Positions 35,372 to 45,490 of a stretch of 64,000 bases of DNA are shown piece by piece. Numbering within the stretch: position 1 is the first letter of the stretch; each line of letters opens with the position of its first letter. Origin of the DNA: RUG343 sp964486215 (GTDB lineage Bacteria > Bacillota_I > Bacilli_A > RF39 > UBA660); NCBI GenBank assembly GCA_964486215.1, contig CAZALI010000001.1:1-64000 (forward strand), written 5' to 3'. The position numbers and the translations under genes are program-made. The notes under the pieces are model-generated. The model was not told the DNA's origin. It saw nothing but the letters and a program-made list of their open reading frames with translations, and searched no databases.

Positions 35372-36328
35372 ATGAAAATTATTAAATACATTATTGATAC
35401 TACTATTAAAGGTTTCCTATTTATTATAAATACTATTTGTAGTGGTATTTATACTGTATTAATAGGTTTTTTTAGATTGCTTAATTCTATTTTTAAAAAT
35501 AAATTTGATAAACCATTAAATAGATTATATGGTAGACAGAAACCAGCTTTAATATTATTACTTATAATTTATATGTTTAGTTTTACTGCTGTCTTTAATA
35601 TGGTTTATTCTCCTAAACAAGATAAAGTTAGTCATAATAAGCTTTTAGGCGATAATAATAATGGAGAAAAGAAAATATCAGCTGCATCTAGTAAGATGAG
35701 TGATAATAAGAATTTAGAAACTAATTTATATTGGAGATTTGGAAAGACAAATTTAAAGGACGTAAATTTTGAAGAATTAAGAAAACAAAATCCAGGTACA
35801 GTAGCTTGGATTAGTGTTGATGGGACTAATATTAATTATCCAGTAGTACAAAGTAGTGATAATGACTTTTATTTAACTCATTCTTTTAATAAAGAATATA
35901 ATAATAATGGTTGGGTATTTATGGATTTTAGGAATACTCCTATGGAAGATAAGAATGTTATTTTCTATGGGCATAATTTACTTAATGGAACTGGTTTTGG
36001 TACAGTAGGTGATATGTTTACTAAAAGTTGGAAGAAAAAATCATCTAGAACAATAATTGTTTTAACTGATACTACTGAGTATGTTTATAAAGTATTTTCT
36101 CTTTATTATACAAAACCTGTTGTAGGATACTTGACAGTAGTATTTAATAGTGAAGATGAATATGGTAACTGGGTTACTGATCTTAAGAATAAAGATACTA
36201 TGGGATTAAATGAACCTGTATCAAAAGACAATAAGATAATTACTTTATCTACTTGTACAGAAGATAATCAAGGTAGAAAGGTAGCTCATGCTAAACTAAT
36301 TAGTGTAGAACCAAGAAAGATGAAATGA
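35372..36328 (+). CDS. Class B-type sortase
   Basis: 318 aa. A ~50-residue N-terminal amphipathic region, a membrane helix (ALILLLIIYMFSFTAVFNMVY), then the SrtB domain: NPGTVAWISVDGTNINYPVVQSSDNDFYL, HSFNKEYNNNGWVFMDFRN, catalytic His in FYGHNL (~200), Cys295 in TLSTC and Arg302 in QGRKVAHA. It joins proteins to the envelope; no substrate is adjacent. This one keeps all three catalytic residues, unlike the sortase at 19842-20501. Confidence 0.92.
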   Translation: MKIIKYIIDTTIKGFLFIINTICSGIYTVLIGFFRLLNSIFKNKFDKPLNRLYGRQKPALILLLIIYMFSFTAVFNMVYSPKQDKVSHNKLLGDNNNGEKKISAASSKMSDNKNLETNLYWRFGKTNLKDVNFEELRKQNPGTVAWISVDGTNINYPVVQSSDNDFYLTHSFNKEYNNNGWVFMDFRNTPMEDKNVIFYGHNLLNGTGFGTVGDMFTKSWKKKSSRTIIVLTDTTEYVYKVFSLYYTKPVVGYLTVVFNSEDEYGNWVTDLKNKDTMGLNEPVSKDNKIITLSTCTEDNQGRKVAHAKLISVEPRKMK

Positions 36329-36645
36329 AAAAGAAAAGAGTAATTGATTTAGACATTATTATAAAGACATATAATATTGTTTTAGTTATGTCTTTGTTAG
36401 TAGAAATATTAAGCCTTGTATCATTTATTAATGATAAAGTAACTATTTCTTTTATAGTGATTGATATTTTAGCTTTATTATTTACTATTATTAGTATAAA
36501 TTTAATAAGAAAGAGAAATAAGTATACACCAATTATAGGTTTAATTGGAGGACTACTATTATTCTTCACAAGAAATGTATTAGGTATTATGTTAGGAATA
36601 TTATTAATATATAATTCTATTAGATTGGAAAAATACTTAAAATAA
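36325..36645 (+). CDS. Small membrane protein after the sortase
   Basis: 106 aa, three to four predicted membrane segments and a short charged end. Overlaps the sortase stop by 4 bp (ATGA), so co-translated. No family recognised. Confidence 0.65.
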   Translation: MKKKRVIDLDIIIKTYNIVLVMSLLVEILSLVSFINDKVTISFIVIDILALLFTIISINLIRKRNKYTPIIGLIGGLLLFFTRNVLGIMLGILLIYNSIRLEKYLK

Positions 36646-36713
36646 TATATTTTTAGTTTATAATAAGATGTAAGCAATTACATCTTTTTGTTTTGAAAAG
36701 AGGAGGTGATAAT

Positions 36714-38879
36714 TTGGTAGTAGGTGTTTTGGTAGAGTTATCAGCTAAAAGTTTAGATAAAGAATTTGATTATTTAGTACCTGATAATATGATTTCTGAT
36801 ATTAAAGTTGGTATCAGAGTATTAGTACCATTTGGTAATAGAACAATAAATGGATTTATATTAGAGATTAAAGATGATAGTTCTTATTCTGATAAATTAA
36901 AGTATATTAAAGAAGTTATTGACAAAGATATAGTTTTAACTGATGAAATGTTATCTTTAGGCAAAGATATTCAAAAGATGACATTATCTACTTTAATAAG
37001 TGCTTATCAGATTATGCTTCCTAAAGCATTAAAAGCTAGTAAGAGTATTGTCAATAAAAAATATATTACTTATTATAAATTAAATGATTCTATTAATTTA
37101 AATGAATATAAATTAAATGATAAACAAAAGAGAATAGTAGATTTATGTTCTATTCCACAGAGAAGAGATACTCTTATAGAGATATCTGTAAGTAGTTTAA
37201 ATACACTCATTAAAAAGAATATTTTGTTATGCGAAAAACGTGAAGAATATAGATTGAATTATAGTGATAATAAAATAATTAAACATAAACTTACATCTAA
37301 TCAAGAAGAAGTATATGAAAAAATGCTTAGTTATAATGACAATAAACCTTGTCTTTTATATGGGGTTACTGGTAGTGGAAAGACAGAAGTTTATATGGAG
37401 TTAATTGATTACTATTTAAAACAAAATAAAACAGCTATTGTATTAGTACCAGAGATTAGTCTAACAGCTCAACTTATTAAAAGGTTCATTGATAGATTTG
37501 GAGATAAAATAGCGGCTTTACATTCAGCTTTATCTGATGGTGAAAAGTATGATGAGTGGAGGAGAATAGAAAGAGGAGAAGCTCAAGTAGTTATAGGAGC
37601 TAGAAGTGCAATATTTGCTCCACTTAAGAATATAGGAGTAATTATAATTGATGAAGAGCATAGTGATTCCTATAAACAGAGTGATATGAATCCTAGATAT
37701 AATGCGAAGGATATTGCATTAATTAGATCAAAAACACATAATGCTTTACTTGTTATGGGAAGTGCTACTCCTTCACTAGAAGCTATGGCTAGAGCTAGAA
37801 AAGGTGTTTTCCATTTATTAGAACTAAATTCTAGAGTAAATGGAAGTACTCTTCCTACTGTTGATATTGTCGATATGAATAAAGAAATTAGGACTAGTTA
37901 TGGGCACTTTTCTAGAGTACTTTTAGGCAAAATAAAGGAAAAAGTAGCTTTAGGAGAACAAGTAATTCTTCTTCTTAATAGGAGAGGTTATTCACCTGTT
38001 GTGATGTGTAAGAATTGTGGCCATACTTTTAAATGTCCTAACTGTGATATTACATATACTTATCATAAAAGTAATAATATGCTTATTTGTCATTATTGTG
38101 GTTATGCAGAAAAACTTCCTACTAGTTGTCCTGAATGTCATAATTATTCTATTAGTGACATAGGAGTAGGAACAGAAAGAATAGAAGAAGAATTAGAAAA
38201 ATATGCAGATGCTAGAGTACTAAGAATGGACTATGATACTACGACAAGACATGGAGCTCATCAAAAGATGATAGATGCTTTTAAAAATCATGAGTACGAT
38301 ATACTTCTTGGTACACAGATGGTATCTAAAGGCCTAGATTTTCCATTAGTAACACTAGTTGGAGTAATAAATGCGGATACTTCTCTTAATATTCCAGACT
38401 TTAGATCTAGTGAAGTTACTTTCTCACTTCTTAATCAAGTTAGTGGTAGAGCAGGAAGAAGTGAAAAGCCTGGAGAAGTAATTATTCAAACTTATAATCC
38501 AGATCATTATGCGATTAAATATGCATCTAGTGGTAATTACTTAGATTTTTACTTAGAGGAAATGAAGATTAGAAAAGTATTAAAATATCCACCATATTGT
38601 TATATATGTTATCTAAGAATTAGTGGAAAAGATAATAGTTATGTAAATGGTGAAGCTAATAAAATAAAGAGAAGTTTAGAAAGAAATATAAATGAAGTTA
38701 TACTTGGTCCAAGTGCTTCAGCTGTTTTTAGAGTAAATAACATTTATAGATATGGAATTATCATTAAGTATAAAGATATTAATAATATTATAGATATCAT
38801 ACGCAAGATACAAGAGCATTATCAAAATAATAATAAAATCAAGATAGATATTGATTTTAATCCTACACATTTGATGTAA
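36714..38879 (+). CDS. priA: Primosomal helicase PriA
   Basis: 721 aa. N-terminal DNA-binding region, DEAD-type core with GVTGSGKTEVY (Walker A) and IIDEEHSDSYKQSD, a zinc-binding insertion with eight Cys (CKNCGHTFKCPNCDITY and CHYCGYAEKLPTSCPEC), and the C-terminal GRAGR helicase motif. It restarts stalled replication forks. TTG 36714 is chosen because AGGAGGTG lies seven bases upstream; the earlier TTG overlaps that site. Confidence 0.96.
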   Translation: MVVGVLVELSAKSLDKEFDYLVPDNMISDIKVGIRVLVPFGNRTINGFILEIKDDSSYSDKLKYIKEVIDKDIVLTDEMLSLGKDIQKMTLSTLISAYQIMLPKALKASKSIVNKKYITYYKLNDSINLNEYKLNDKQKRIVDLCSIPQRRDTLIEISVSSLNTLIKKNILLCEKREEYRLNYSDNKIIKHKLTSNQEEVYEKMLSYNDNKPCLLYGVTGSGKTEVYMELIDYYLKQNKTAIVLVPEISLTAQLIKRFIDRFGDKIAALHSALSDGEKYDEWRRIERGEAQVVIGARSAIFAPLKNIGVIIIDEEHSDSYKQSDMNPRYNAKDIALIRSKTHNALLVMGSATPSLEAMARARKGVFHLLELNSRVNGSTLPTVDIVDMNKEIRTSYGHFSRVLLGKIKEKVALGEQVILLLNRRGYSPVVMCKNCGHTFKCPNCDITYTYHKSNNMLICHYCGYAEKLPTSCPECHNYSISDIGVGTERIEEELEKYADARVLRMDYDTTTRHGAHQKMIDAFKNHEYDILLGTQMVSKGLDFPLVTLVGVINADTSLNIPDFRSSEVTFSLLNQVSGRAGRSEKPGEVIIQTYNPDHYAIKYASSGNYLDFYLEEMKIRKVLKYPPYCYICYLRISGKDNSYVNGEANKIKRSLERNINEVILGPSASAVFRVNNIYRYGIIIKYKDINNIIDIIRKIQEHYQNNNKIKIDIDFNPTHLM

Positions 38880-38915
38880 AATATGCTATTCTATTATTAG
38901 AATAGAGGTGTTTAG

Positions 38916-39167
38916 ATGCAGTTTTTTGATAATAAAGGAAATAATTATTCTGATAAAGAAATAGAAAACGAAAATTTAAACATAAATGAAGATGATAATG
39001 GTTCTGTTGTTAATAAAGAAAATGCTGATTATTATAAGCAATTAATGAGAGAGTCAACAACTAAGAAAGATGATTATTATGACAGTAATAATCCTATAAT
39101 AAGAATTATTTTATTAGTATTATTTGTAATTATAGTTGTTGGATGTATATATGTTTTTACTAGGTAA
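38916..39167 (+). CDS. Small tail-anchored protein
   Basis: 83 aa. Acidic, Asn-rich cytoplasmic part and one C-terminal membrane segment (IIRIILLVLFVIIVVGCIYVF). Starts 36 bp after priA with a gaggtg RBS and ends 5 bp before the next gene. Unknown function. Confidence 0.65.
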   Translation: MQFFDNKGNNYSDKEIENENLNINEDDNGSVVNKENADYYKQLMRESTTKKDDYYDSNNPIIRIILLVLFVIIVVGCIYVFTR

Positions 39168-39172
39168 TTTTT

Positions 39173-40267
39173 ATGTTTAACTATTTATTAAATAAAGATG
39201 AGACAATTTTGTTTTTAAAGACACTTATTAATAATAGTGTTTATCATGATAAAAAAGATTCTAATAAAGATGATGTTATTGGACTTTTTTATGATGCTTT
39301 ATTTAAGTATAGTGTTTTATTAGATAGTGAAGATTACTATAGTGAATTTTTAACTGATCTTAGAACAATCTTTAAAAAGATTAATAATATTAGTGAAATA
39401 GATGAAGGCATTAATAAATTACTTAGTAGATTAATATTAAAGAAATTGGATACTAAAAATAAAAATACTTTTATTGAATATGTATATGATAGATTTATTA
39501 ATAATGGTTATTTTATACATGCCTATAGTAATAAATATAAAAATAATATTGATAAAAATGGATTAATAATAGATGAATATGATAATTTATACGATAGATT
39601 TATTAAAGTACAAGATATTCTTAATAAATATAGTTCTTCTATTATTGATAAAGACTTTAATGATAAGAGTATTTATTTTACTGATAGTATGAAATTAGCT
39701 TACTATTATGCTTCTAGAAGTCCATATTATTTTTATAACTTAATTTGTGGAGAAAAGTTTATTAAGAATAAAGATTCTTATAGTGAAAAGAATTATAAAG
39801 AATGTTTAGGTAATATTAAGAAACTTTGTTATAAATATAGTTTAACTAGTGATGATGAAGAATATGTAATAGATACTTTTAATAAAGAGTGGGAATTACT
39901 TGATAATAAAGATAATATTAATAGTTTTATATTAGTAAAAAGAAATGTTTTAGAGTATAATAAAATACCATTAGAGGAATTTATAAATAAATATAATACT
40001 GAAAGTTATGATTTTATTTTAGATAGATTAATTGATGGTAATTATAGTAATATTAAATGTAATAAAAATATTGATAGAAATGATATTACTTTTATAGATA
40101 TTAATCATGGTACTAAAGAAGAAGTTAAAGAAGATAAACATGAAGAGAAACAATATTTTGATGAATTTGATTTCAGTAATTCTTATGGTAAAGTATCATT
40201 ACTATTGCTATTTGGAGCTATCTTAATTACTATTGGAATTATAATTACTATAATACTATTTGTATAG
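39173..40267 (+). CDS. Tail-anchored protein with an ADP-ribosyltransferase-like segment
   Basis: 364 aa, cytoplasmic with a C-terminal membrane helix (LLLLFGAILITIGIIITIILF). The middle contains FIHAYSNKYKNNIDKNGLI and, ~70 residues later, KSIYFTDSMKLAYYYASRSPYYFYN. This order (His near a helix with x-I-x-x-NGL, then a strand and AxxYA) resembles PARP/KptA-like NAD-using folds, but the catalytic set is not certain. Both this gene and its upstream neighbour are tail-anchored. Alternatively an unrelated helical protein. Confidence 0.5.
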   Translation: MFNYLLNKDETILFLKTLINNSVYHDKKDSNKDDVIGLFYDALFKYSVLLDSEDYYSEFLTDLRTIFKKINNISEIDEGINKLLSRLILKKLDTKNKNTFIEYVYDRFINNGYFIHAYSNKYKNNIDKNGLIIDEYDNLYDRFIKVQDILNKYSSSIIDKDFNDKSIYFTDSMKLAYYYASRSPYYFYNLICGEKFIKNKDSYSEKNYKECLGNIKKLCYKYSLTSDDEEYVIDTFNKEWELLDNKDNINSFILVKRNVLEYNKIPLEEFINKYNTESYDFILDRLIDGNYSNIKCNKNIDRNDITFIDINHGTKEEVKEDKHEEKQYFDEFDFSNSYGKVSLLLLFGAILITIGIIITIILFV

Positions 40268-40277
40268 GAGTGATAAT

Positions 40278-41201
40278 ATGAGAGTTGTATTTATGGGCAC
40301 ACCTAATTTTGCTTGTCCTGTATTATCTAGTTTAATTGATAATTATGAAGTAGTAGGTGTTGTTAGTCAACCAGATAAAAAAGTAGGTCGTAAACAAATT
40401 CTTACTCCTACACCAATTAAAGAAATAGCTTTAAGTAATAATATTCCTGTTTTTCAACCAGTTAAAATAAGAGAAGATTATGAATCTATTTTAGAATGTA
40501 GGCCTGATATTATAGTGACTTGTGCATATGGACAGATTATACCTAAAGAGATAATTGATTATCCTAAATATGGCTGTATTAATGTGCATGCTTCTCTTCT
40601 TCCTAAATATAGGGGAGGAGCTCCAATACATAGAGCTATTATGAATGGTGATGAAAAGACTGGTATTACAATAATGTATATGGATGAAGGAATGGATACT
40701 GGAGATATTATTAGTAGTGAAGAAGTTAAGATAGAAGATTCTGATAATTTAGAAACATTATCTCTTAAGTTAAGTGATTTAGGAGCTAAATTACTAATAA
40801 ATACTTTACCAAGTATTATAGATGGAACTAGAGTAAGAACAAAACAAAATGAAGACGAAGTAACTTATGCTTATAATGTATCTAGTGAAGAAGAACATAT
40901 TGATTTTAACAAAACTAGTCGTGATATATATAATTTAATTAGAGCTTTATCTCCTAATATTGGAGCATACTTTATGTTAGATGGAGAGAGAGTTAAAGTA
41001 TATAAAGCTAGAATTGGTACTAATAAATATGACAATGTCGGAATAATTAATAATATCTATAAAGATGGTATAGGCATTAGTTCTAGTGATGGAGAGATTG
41101 TTTTAGAAGAAATACAAGTTTCTGGTAAAAAGAAGATGTCTGTCAATAGTTATTTAAATGGAATTAAAAAAGAAACATTAATGGGTAAGGAGTTAAAATG
41201 A
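40278..41201 (+). CDS. fmt: Methionyl-tRNA formyltransferase
   Basis: 307 aa. MRVVFMGTPNFACPVL N terminus, formyltransferase core with INVHASLLPKYRGGAPIHRAIMNGD (catalytic Asn/His region) and TGITIMYMDEGMDTGDI, plus the C-terminal OB-like domain. It formylates initiator Met-tRNA. ATG 40278 follows aggagtgataat; the upstream ATG frame overlaps the previous gene. priA-fmt is a usual order; def is missing between them. Confidence 0.96.
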   Translation: MRVVFMGTPNFACPVLSSLIDNYEVVGVVSQPDKKVGRKQILTPTPIKEIALSNNIPVFQPVKIREDYESILECRPDIIVTCAYGQIIPKEIIDYPKYGCINVHASLLPKYRGGAPIHRAIMNGDEKTGITIMYMDEGMDTGDIISSEEVKIEDSDNLETLSLKLSDLGAKLLINTLPSIIDGTRVRTKQNEDEVTYAYNVSSEEEHIDFNKTSRDIYNLIRALSPNIGAYFMLDGERVKVYKARIGTNKYDNVGIINNIYKDGIGISSSDGEIVLEEIQVSGKKKMSVNSYLNGIKKETLMGKELK

Positions 41202-41908
41202 AAGACTTTTTAAAATATGTGAAAGAAATGCGAAAAAGTGAAAAAGGTAGAGCGATACTTTTCTTTGGTTTCTTCTTTATTTTCTTTTTAGCTTTAGCTA
41301 TTATAGCTAGATTAGATCCAGGAGAGGCTCCTGAGTATGAGCCTGCTTATACGCCTGATGTATCTATTGATCAGTTGCTTGATAATAATTTCAGTTATAT
41401 ATATACAATAGAAGCTGATACTAAAACTTATACAGTTACTGGTAAAATAAATGAAGGAATGGAAGAATTTACTTATGATGATGGTACTAATTCTACTAAG
41501 TACTATCGTAATGGTGAAAATTATTTAATTTATCAAAAAGATATGTGGGTAAAAGGATCAGAACCTACTAATTTGTTTAAATTCTTTAATACTAAATCTT
41601 TGAATAAATTAATAAAAAAAGCTACATATGATTCAAAAACTGATTATCAAAGTGGAAGAGTTAATCATCATTTTCTTATCAGTACTAATACTATTAATAA
41701 GGTATTAGATAAAATTAATAGTGATTTTGATGAAGTACCAAATGAATTAGATGTTATATTTAATGAAAAGAAGGATATAGAAGAAATTAAGTTTAGTTTA
41801 AATAGTTATGGTGTGAATAATAAACTTGTCAAAAAAGATTTAACTATTAGATTACAGTATGATGATATAGGAAAAATTGGAGTAATAAAAAATCCATTAG
41901 ATGAATAA
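41198..41908 (+). CDS. Unknown anchored extracytoplasmic protein
   Basis: 236 aa. N-terminal membrane segment (AILFFGFFFIFFLALAIIA) then a Pro-containing linker (DPGEAPEYEPAYTP) and an outside domain with an alternating strand pattern (YIYTIEADTKTYTVTGKI). No Cys lipobox. Overlaps fmt by 4 bp. Its position between fmt and rlmN suggests a conserved local cluster, but no family recognised. Confidence 0.65.
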   Translation: MKDFLKYVKEMRKSEKGRAILFFGFFFIFFLALAIIARLDPGEAPEYEPAYTPDVSIDQLLDNNFSYIYTIEADTKTYTVTGKINEGMEEFTYDDGTNSTKYYRNGENYLIYQKDMWVKGSEPTNLFKFFNTKSLNKLIKKATYDSKTDYQSGRVNHHFLISTNTINKVLDKINSDFDEVPNELDVIFNEKKDIEEIKFSLNSYGVNNKLVKKDLTIRLQYDDIGKIGVIKNPLDE

Positions 41909-41929
41909 GTCTATTTATAGACTTTTTCT
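41907..41929 (+). terminator. Intrinsic terminator at a stop codon
   Basis: AAGTCTA / TAGACTT, loop TTTA, then TTTCTTTT. The arm begins on the stop TAA (41906-41908). Confidence 0.8.
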
Positions 41930-41959
41930 TTTGTAGTATAATGTTTGTAGGTGATACTT

Positions 41960-42979
41960 TTGAATATATATGGATATACTTTAGAAGATATTGAAAATTA
42001 TTTAGAAAAAATAGGTGAAAAGAAATTTCATGCTAAACAGATTTATAGATGGTTATATGATAAAAGAGTTAATTCTTTTGATTTAATGACTGATTTAAGA
42101 AAAGAAGTTATTGATAAATTAAAAGAAGATTTTAGTATGGATTTCATCAAAATAGTAAGAGTAGAAAAATCAGAAAAAGTTAGAAAATATCTATTTGAGC
42201 TTGAAGATCATGAACATGTAGAAGCAGTGCTTATGTTACATGACTATGGAAGAAGTGTATGTATATCTAGTCAAGTTGGCTGTAATATGGGCTGTAAGTT
42301 CTGTGAAAGTGGTAGAAGACGTAAAGTAAGAAACTTAGAAGCTTATGAGATGGTAGAACAAATACTTTTAATTGAAGAAGAATTTGGTCAATCTATTAGT
42401 CATGTTGTAGTTATGGGTATTGGGGAACCTTTCGATAACTTTGATAATCTTATTCGCTTCTTGAAGATAATTAATTCTAACTTTGGTTTATCCATTGGTG
42501 CTAGACATATTACTGTTAGTACTTGTGGTATTATTCCTAAGATAGAAGAATTTAGTAATTTAGAAATACAGATAAATTTAGCTATTAGTTTGCATGCTCC
42601 TAATGATGAGATTAGAAATAAGATTATGCCTATTAATAAAGTATATCGGGTTAAAGATTTAATGAAAGCTATAAAGAATTATTATGACAAGACTAATAGA
42701 AGAGTTACTATTGAGTATATTATGTTAGATGGAATTAATGATAGTAATGAATGTGCTTTAGAGTTAGCTAAATTACTTAGTAATTTAAATTGTTATGTTA
42801 ATCTTATCCCATATAATGAAACAGAAAATATTGGATTTAAAAGAAGTAAAATGATACAAATTAATAGATTTTATGATATACTTAAAAAGAATAATATTAA
42901 TGTTACAATAAGAAGAGAATTTGGTGGTAGTATATCTGCTGCTTGTGGACAACTTAGAAGTAAGGAGGAAGATATATGA
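41960..42979 (+). CDS. rlmN: 23S rRNA/tRNA adenine-C2 methyltransferase RlmN
   Basis: 339 aa radical-SAM enzyme: CNMGCKFCESG cluster motif, VVMGIGEPFDNFDNLIRFLKI, HITVSTCGIIPKI and a C-terminal GGSISAACGQL with the catalytic Cys. The pattern matches RlmN rather than the resistance enzyme Cfr. It methylates A2503 of 23S rRNA and A37 of some tRNAs. TTG 41960 has aggtg upstream; the earlier GTG lies within that site. Overlaps prpC. Confidence 0.95.
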   Translation: MNIYGYTLEDIENYLEKIGEKKFHAKQIYRWLYDKRVNSFDLMTDLRKEVIDKLKEDFSMDFIKIVRVEKSEKVRKYLFELEDHEHVEAVLMLHDYGRSVCISSQVGCNMGCKFCESGRRRKVRNLEAYEMVEQILLIEEEFGQSISHVVVMGIGEPFDNFDNLIRFLKIINSNFGLSIGARHITVSTCGIIPKIEEFSNLEIQINLAISLHAPNDEIRNKIMPINKVYRVKDLMKAIKNYYDKTNRRVTIEYIMLDGINDSNECALELAKLLSNLNCYVNLIPYNETENIGFKRSKMIQINRFYDILKKNNINVTIRREFGGSISAACGQLRSKEEDI

Positions 42980-43716
42980 AATCCTTTTATTTAACTGATC
43001 CGGGTATAGTTAGAGATCATAATGAAGATAGTGTTGTTATTGTCAGTAATAAAGATGCTTGTTTAATGGCTATTGCTGATGGTATGGGAGGACACAGGGC
43101 AGGTGAGGTTGCTTCATCTATAGCAATTAAGTATTTAGGAGAACATTTTAAAGAAACATATATAAATGTAAGTAAAGTAGATGGAGTAAAATGGATAAGA
43201 AATGCTTATGAAGAGATAAATAGTTTAATATTTCAACATGAGATGAATCATCCTGAAAGTAAGGGTATGGGTACTACACTTGTGTTAGCTATTCTTACTA
43301 AAGATTATCTATTATTTGGTAATGTTGGTGATTCATCTGGCTTTGTTATGAAAGATGATGTTCTACATAAAGTAACTTATGATCATACTTTGGTTAATTT
43401 ACTTGTTAGTGCTGGAGAATTAACTAAAGAGGAAGCTAGTAATCATCCTAAGAAGAATGTTTTGATGAAAGCTCTTGGTGCTAGTAGTAAAGTAGATGTT
43501 GATGTTTTTGATTGTAATATGGATATTAATGAGATATTACTATCTAGTGATGGACTTACTAATATGCTTAGTAAAGAACAAATACAAAATGTTTTGCTGG
43601 AAAAAGAAGATGCAGAATATAAAGTTAATAAATTAATTGCGAAAGCAAATAATCGTGGGGGTACAGATAATATTTCGGTTGCTTATTTAGTTCGTGAGGT
43701 AGGTGACTTTGAGTGA
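42976..43716 (+). CDS. prpC: PP2C-type Ser/Thr phosphatase
   Basis: 246 aa. Metal-binding motifs RDHNEDSV, IADGMGGHRAGEVAS, GTTLVLAI, SSDGLT and NRGGTDNISVAYL are in the standard order. It opposes the PASTA kinase encoded next. Overlaps both neighbours by 4 bp. Confidence 0.96.
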   Translation: MKSFYLTDPGIVRDHNEDSVVIVSNKDACLMAIADGMGGHRAGEVASSIAIKYLGEHFKETYINVSKVDGVKWIRNAYEEINSLIFQHEMNHPESKGMGTTLVLAILTKDYLLFGNVGDSSGFVMKDDVLHKVTYDHTLVNLLVSAGELTKEEASNHPKKNVLMKALGASSKVDVDVFDCNMDINEILLSSDGLTNMLSKEQIQNVLLEKEDAEYKVNKLIAKANNRGGTDNISVAYLVREVGDFE

Positions 43717-45476
43717 TAGCAAAAGGTCAAAAGATTAATGATCGTTATGAAGTAATTCGCTCTATTGGTGAAGGTGGTATGGCAAATGTCTATTTAGGTT
43801 ATGATACTATACTAGATAGAAATGTTGCGATAAAAGTTTTAAGAGGAGATTTATCTAATGATGAAAAATTTGTTAGAAGATTTCAAAGAGAAGCTTTATC
43901 AGCATCAAGTCTTGCTCATCCTAATATTGTTGAAATGTACGATGTGGGAGAAGACGATGGTTTATACTACATAGTTATGGAGTACATTGATGGTATTACT
44001 TTAAAACAACTATTAAAAAAACGTGGTAGTCTTACATTGAGCGAGGCAATTGACATTATGTTACAACTTACTGATGGTATGGCTCATGCCCATGATTCAT
44101 ATATTATTCATAGAGATTTAAAACCTCAAAATATTATGATTAAAGATGATGGACAAATTAAGATTACTGATTTTGGTATAGCTATGGCTCTTAATTCTAC
44201 ACAACTTACACAAACTAATAGCGTAATGGGTAGTGTACATTACTTACCACCGGAACAAGCTAGTGGTAAAGGAGCTACTATTAAGAGTGATATTTATTCT
44301 ATGGGAATTATCTTTTATGAATTACTTACTGGTAAACTACCATTTAAAGGAGATAATGCTGTAGAAATAGCTTTAAAACAAATGAGAAATCCTTTACCTA
44401 GTGTTAAAGATGATAATCCAGAAATACCTCAAAGTATTGAAAATATTATTATGAGAGCTACGGCTAAGAATCCTAAAAATAGATATGAAGATGCTAGAAG
44501 TATGCATGAAGATTTATTAACGGCACTAGATGATGATAGAATAGATGAAGATCCAATTGAGTTTAAGTATTCTGAACATGATAATGATGATACTAAGAAA
44601 ATAAAGAAGATAACAGATGCTGAAAAAGACGACGATGAAGATACTGATGATCTTGCTACTAAAGTAGAAGATGATGACGATAAAAAGACTAGAAGAATAA
44701 TAATTATTCTATCTATGATTTTAGCTAGTATCTTATTAATACTATTCTTTATGTTCTTTATAATTCCAATGCTTACAGCTAAAAAGACTGTTGAAGTACC
44801 TAGTTGTAAGAATTTAACTGTTAGTAAATGTGAAAAGAAATTGCAGAAATTAGGATTTGATGTTAATCCTAAGATTAAATCTGTTTATAATTCTAAGATA
44901 AAGAAAGGTAAAGTTATTAGAACTAATCCTGGAGTAGGTAGAAGTGTTAAGCATGGAACTACTATTACTATTTATAAATCTAAAGGAGAAGAAACATTTA
45001 AGTTAGGTAATTATGTTGGTAAAAACTATAATGACGTAAAGAGTGAACTACAATTAAAGTATGGACTTGTTGTCAATATAGAGAAGAAAGAAGTAGAAGA
45101 GGCAGCTGAAGATACTAATTTAATTATTGAACAGAGTTTACCTGCAGGAACTAAAGTTAAAAAAGGAGATACTATTACATTATTTATTCCTAATTTAATA
45201 GAACAGTTCCCAGATATGGTAGCTTCTGGTTGGACTAAAGATGATGCTGAAGCGTTTGCTAAGAAATATGGTTTGAATCTTAAAGTTCAAACACAAGCTA
45301 CAACTTTGTATAATGAAGGTAAGATAATAGATCAGTCACGTGCTCCAGGTACTAGTATAGTTAAAGGTTCTAATTTAACTATTACAGTCGCAACTAAACC
45401 TAAAGAGACACCTAAACCTAGTCCTAAACCAACACCATCTAGTGATGAGCAGACTGAAGAAGATGACAATAGTTAA
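43713..45476 (+). CDS. prkC: PASTA-domain Ser/Thr protein kinase
   Basis: 587 aa. Kinase domain: GEGGMANVY (P-loop), VAIKVL (Lys), HRDLKPQNIM, DFGIA, and the PPEQASG activation region. Acidic juxtamembrane segment, one membrane helix (~326-350), then three extracellular PASTA domains that sense muropeptides or lipid II, and a Pro/Thr tail. It controls growth and cell-wall homeostasis. GTG start overlaps prpC. Confidence 0.96.
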   Translation: MIAKGQKINDRYEVIRSIGEGGMANVYLGYDTILDRNVAIKVLRGDLSNDEKFVRRFQREALSASSLAHPNIVEMYDVGEDDGLYYIVMEYIDGITLKQLLKKRGSLTLSEAIDIMLQLTDGMAHAHDSYIIHRDLKPQNIMIKDDGQIKITDFGIAMALNSTQLTQTNSVMGSVHYLPPEQASGKGATIKSDIYSMGIIFYELLTGKLPFKGDNAVEIALKQMRNPLPSVKDDNPEIPQSIENIIMRATAKNPKNRYEDARSMHEDLLTALDDDRIDEDPIEFKYSEHDNDDTKKIKKITDAEKDDDEDTDDLATKVEDDDDKKTRRIIIILSMILASILLILFFMFFIIPMLTAKKTVEVPSCKNLTVSKCEKKLQKLGFDVNPKIKSVYNSKIKKGKVIRTNPGVGRSVKHGTTITIYKSKGEETFKLGNYVGKNYNDVKSELQLKYGLVVNIEKKEVEEAAEDTNLIIEQSLPAGTKVKKGDTITLFIPNLIEQFPDMVASGWTKDDAEAFAKKYGLNLKVQTQATTLYNEGKIIDQSRAPGTSIVKGSNLTITVATKPKETPKPSPKPTPSSDEQTEEDDNS

Positions 45477-45490
45477 TCAGGAGGTTTTAA

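Noticed and set aside
41960..42979. Cfr resistance methyltransferase
   Set aside because: The GIGEPFDNF, HITVSTCGIIPKI and AACGQL context matches RlmN, and the gene sits in the conserved fmt-rlmN-prpC-prkC cluster.
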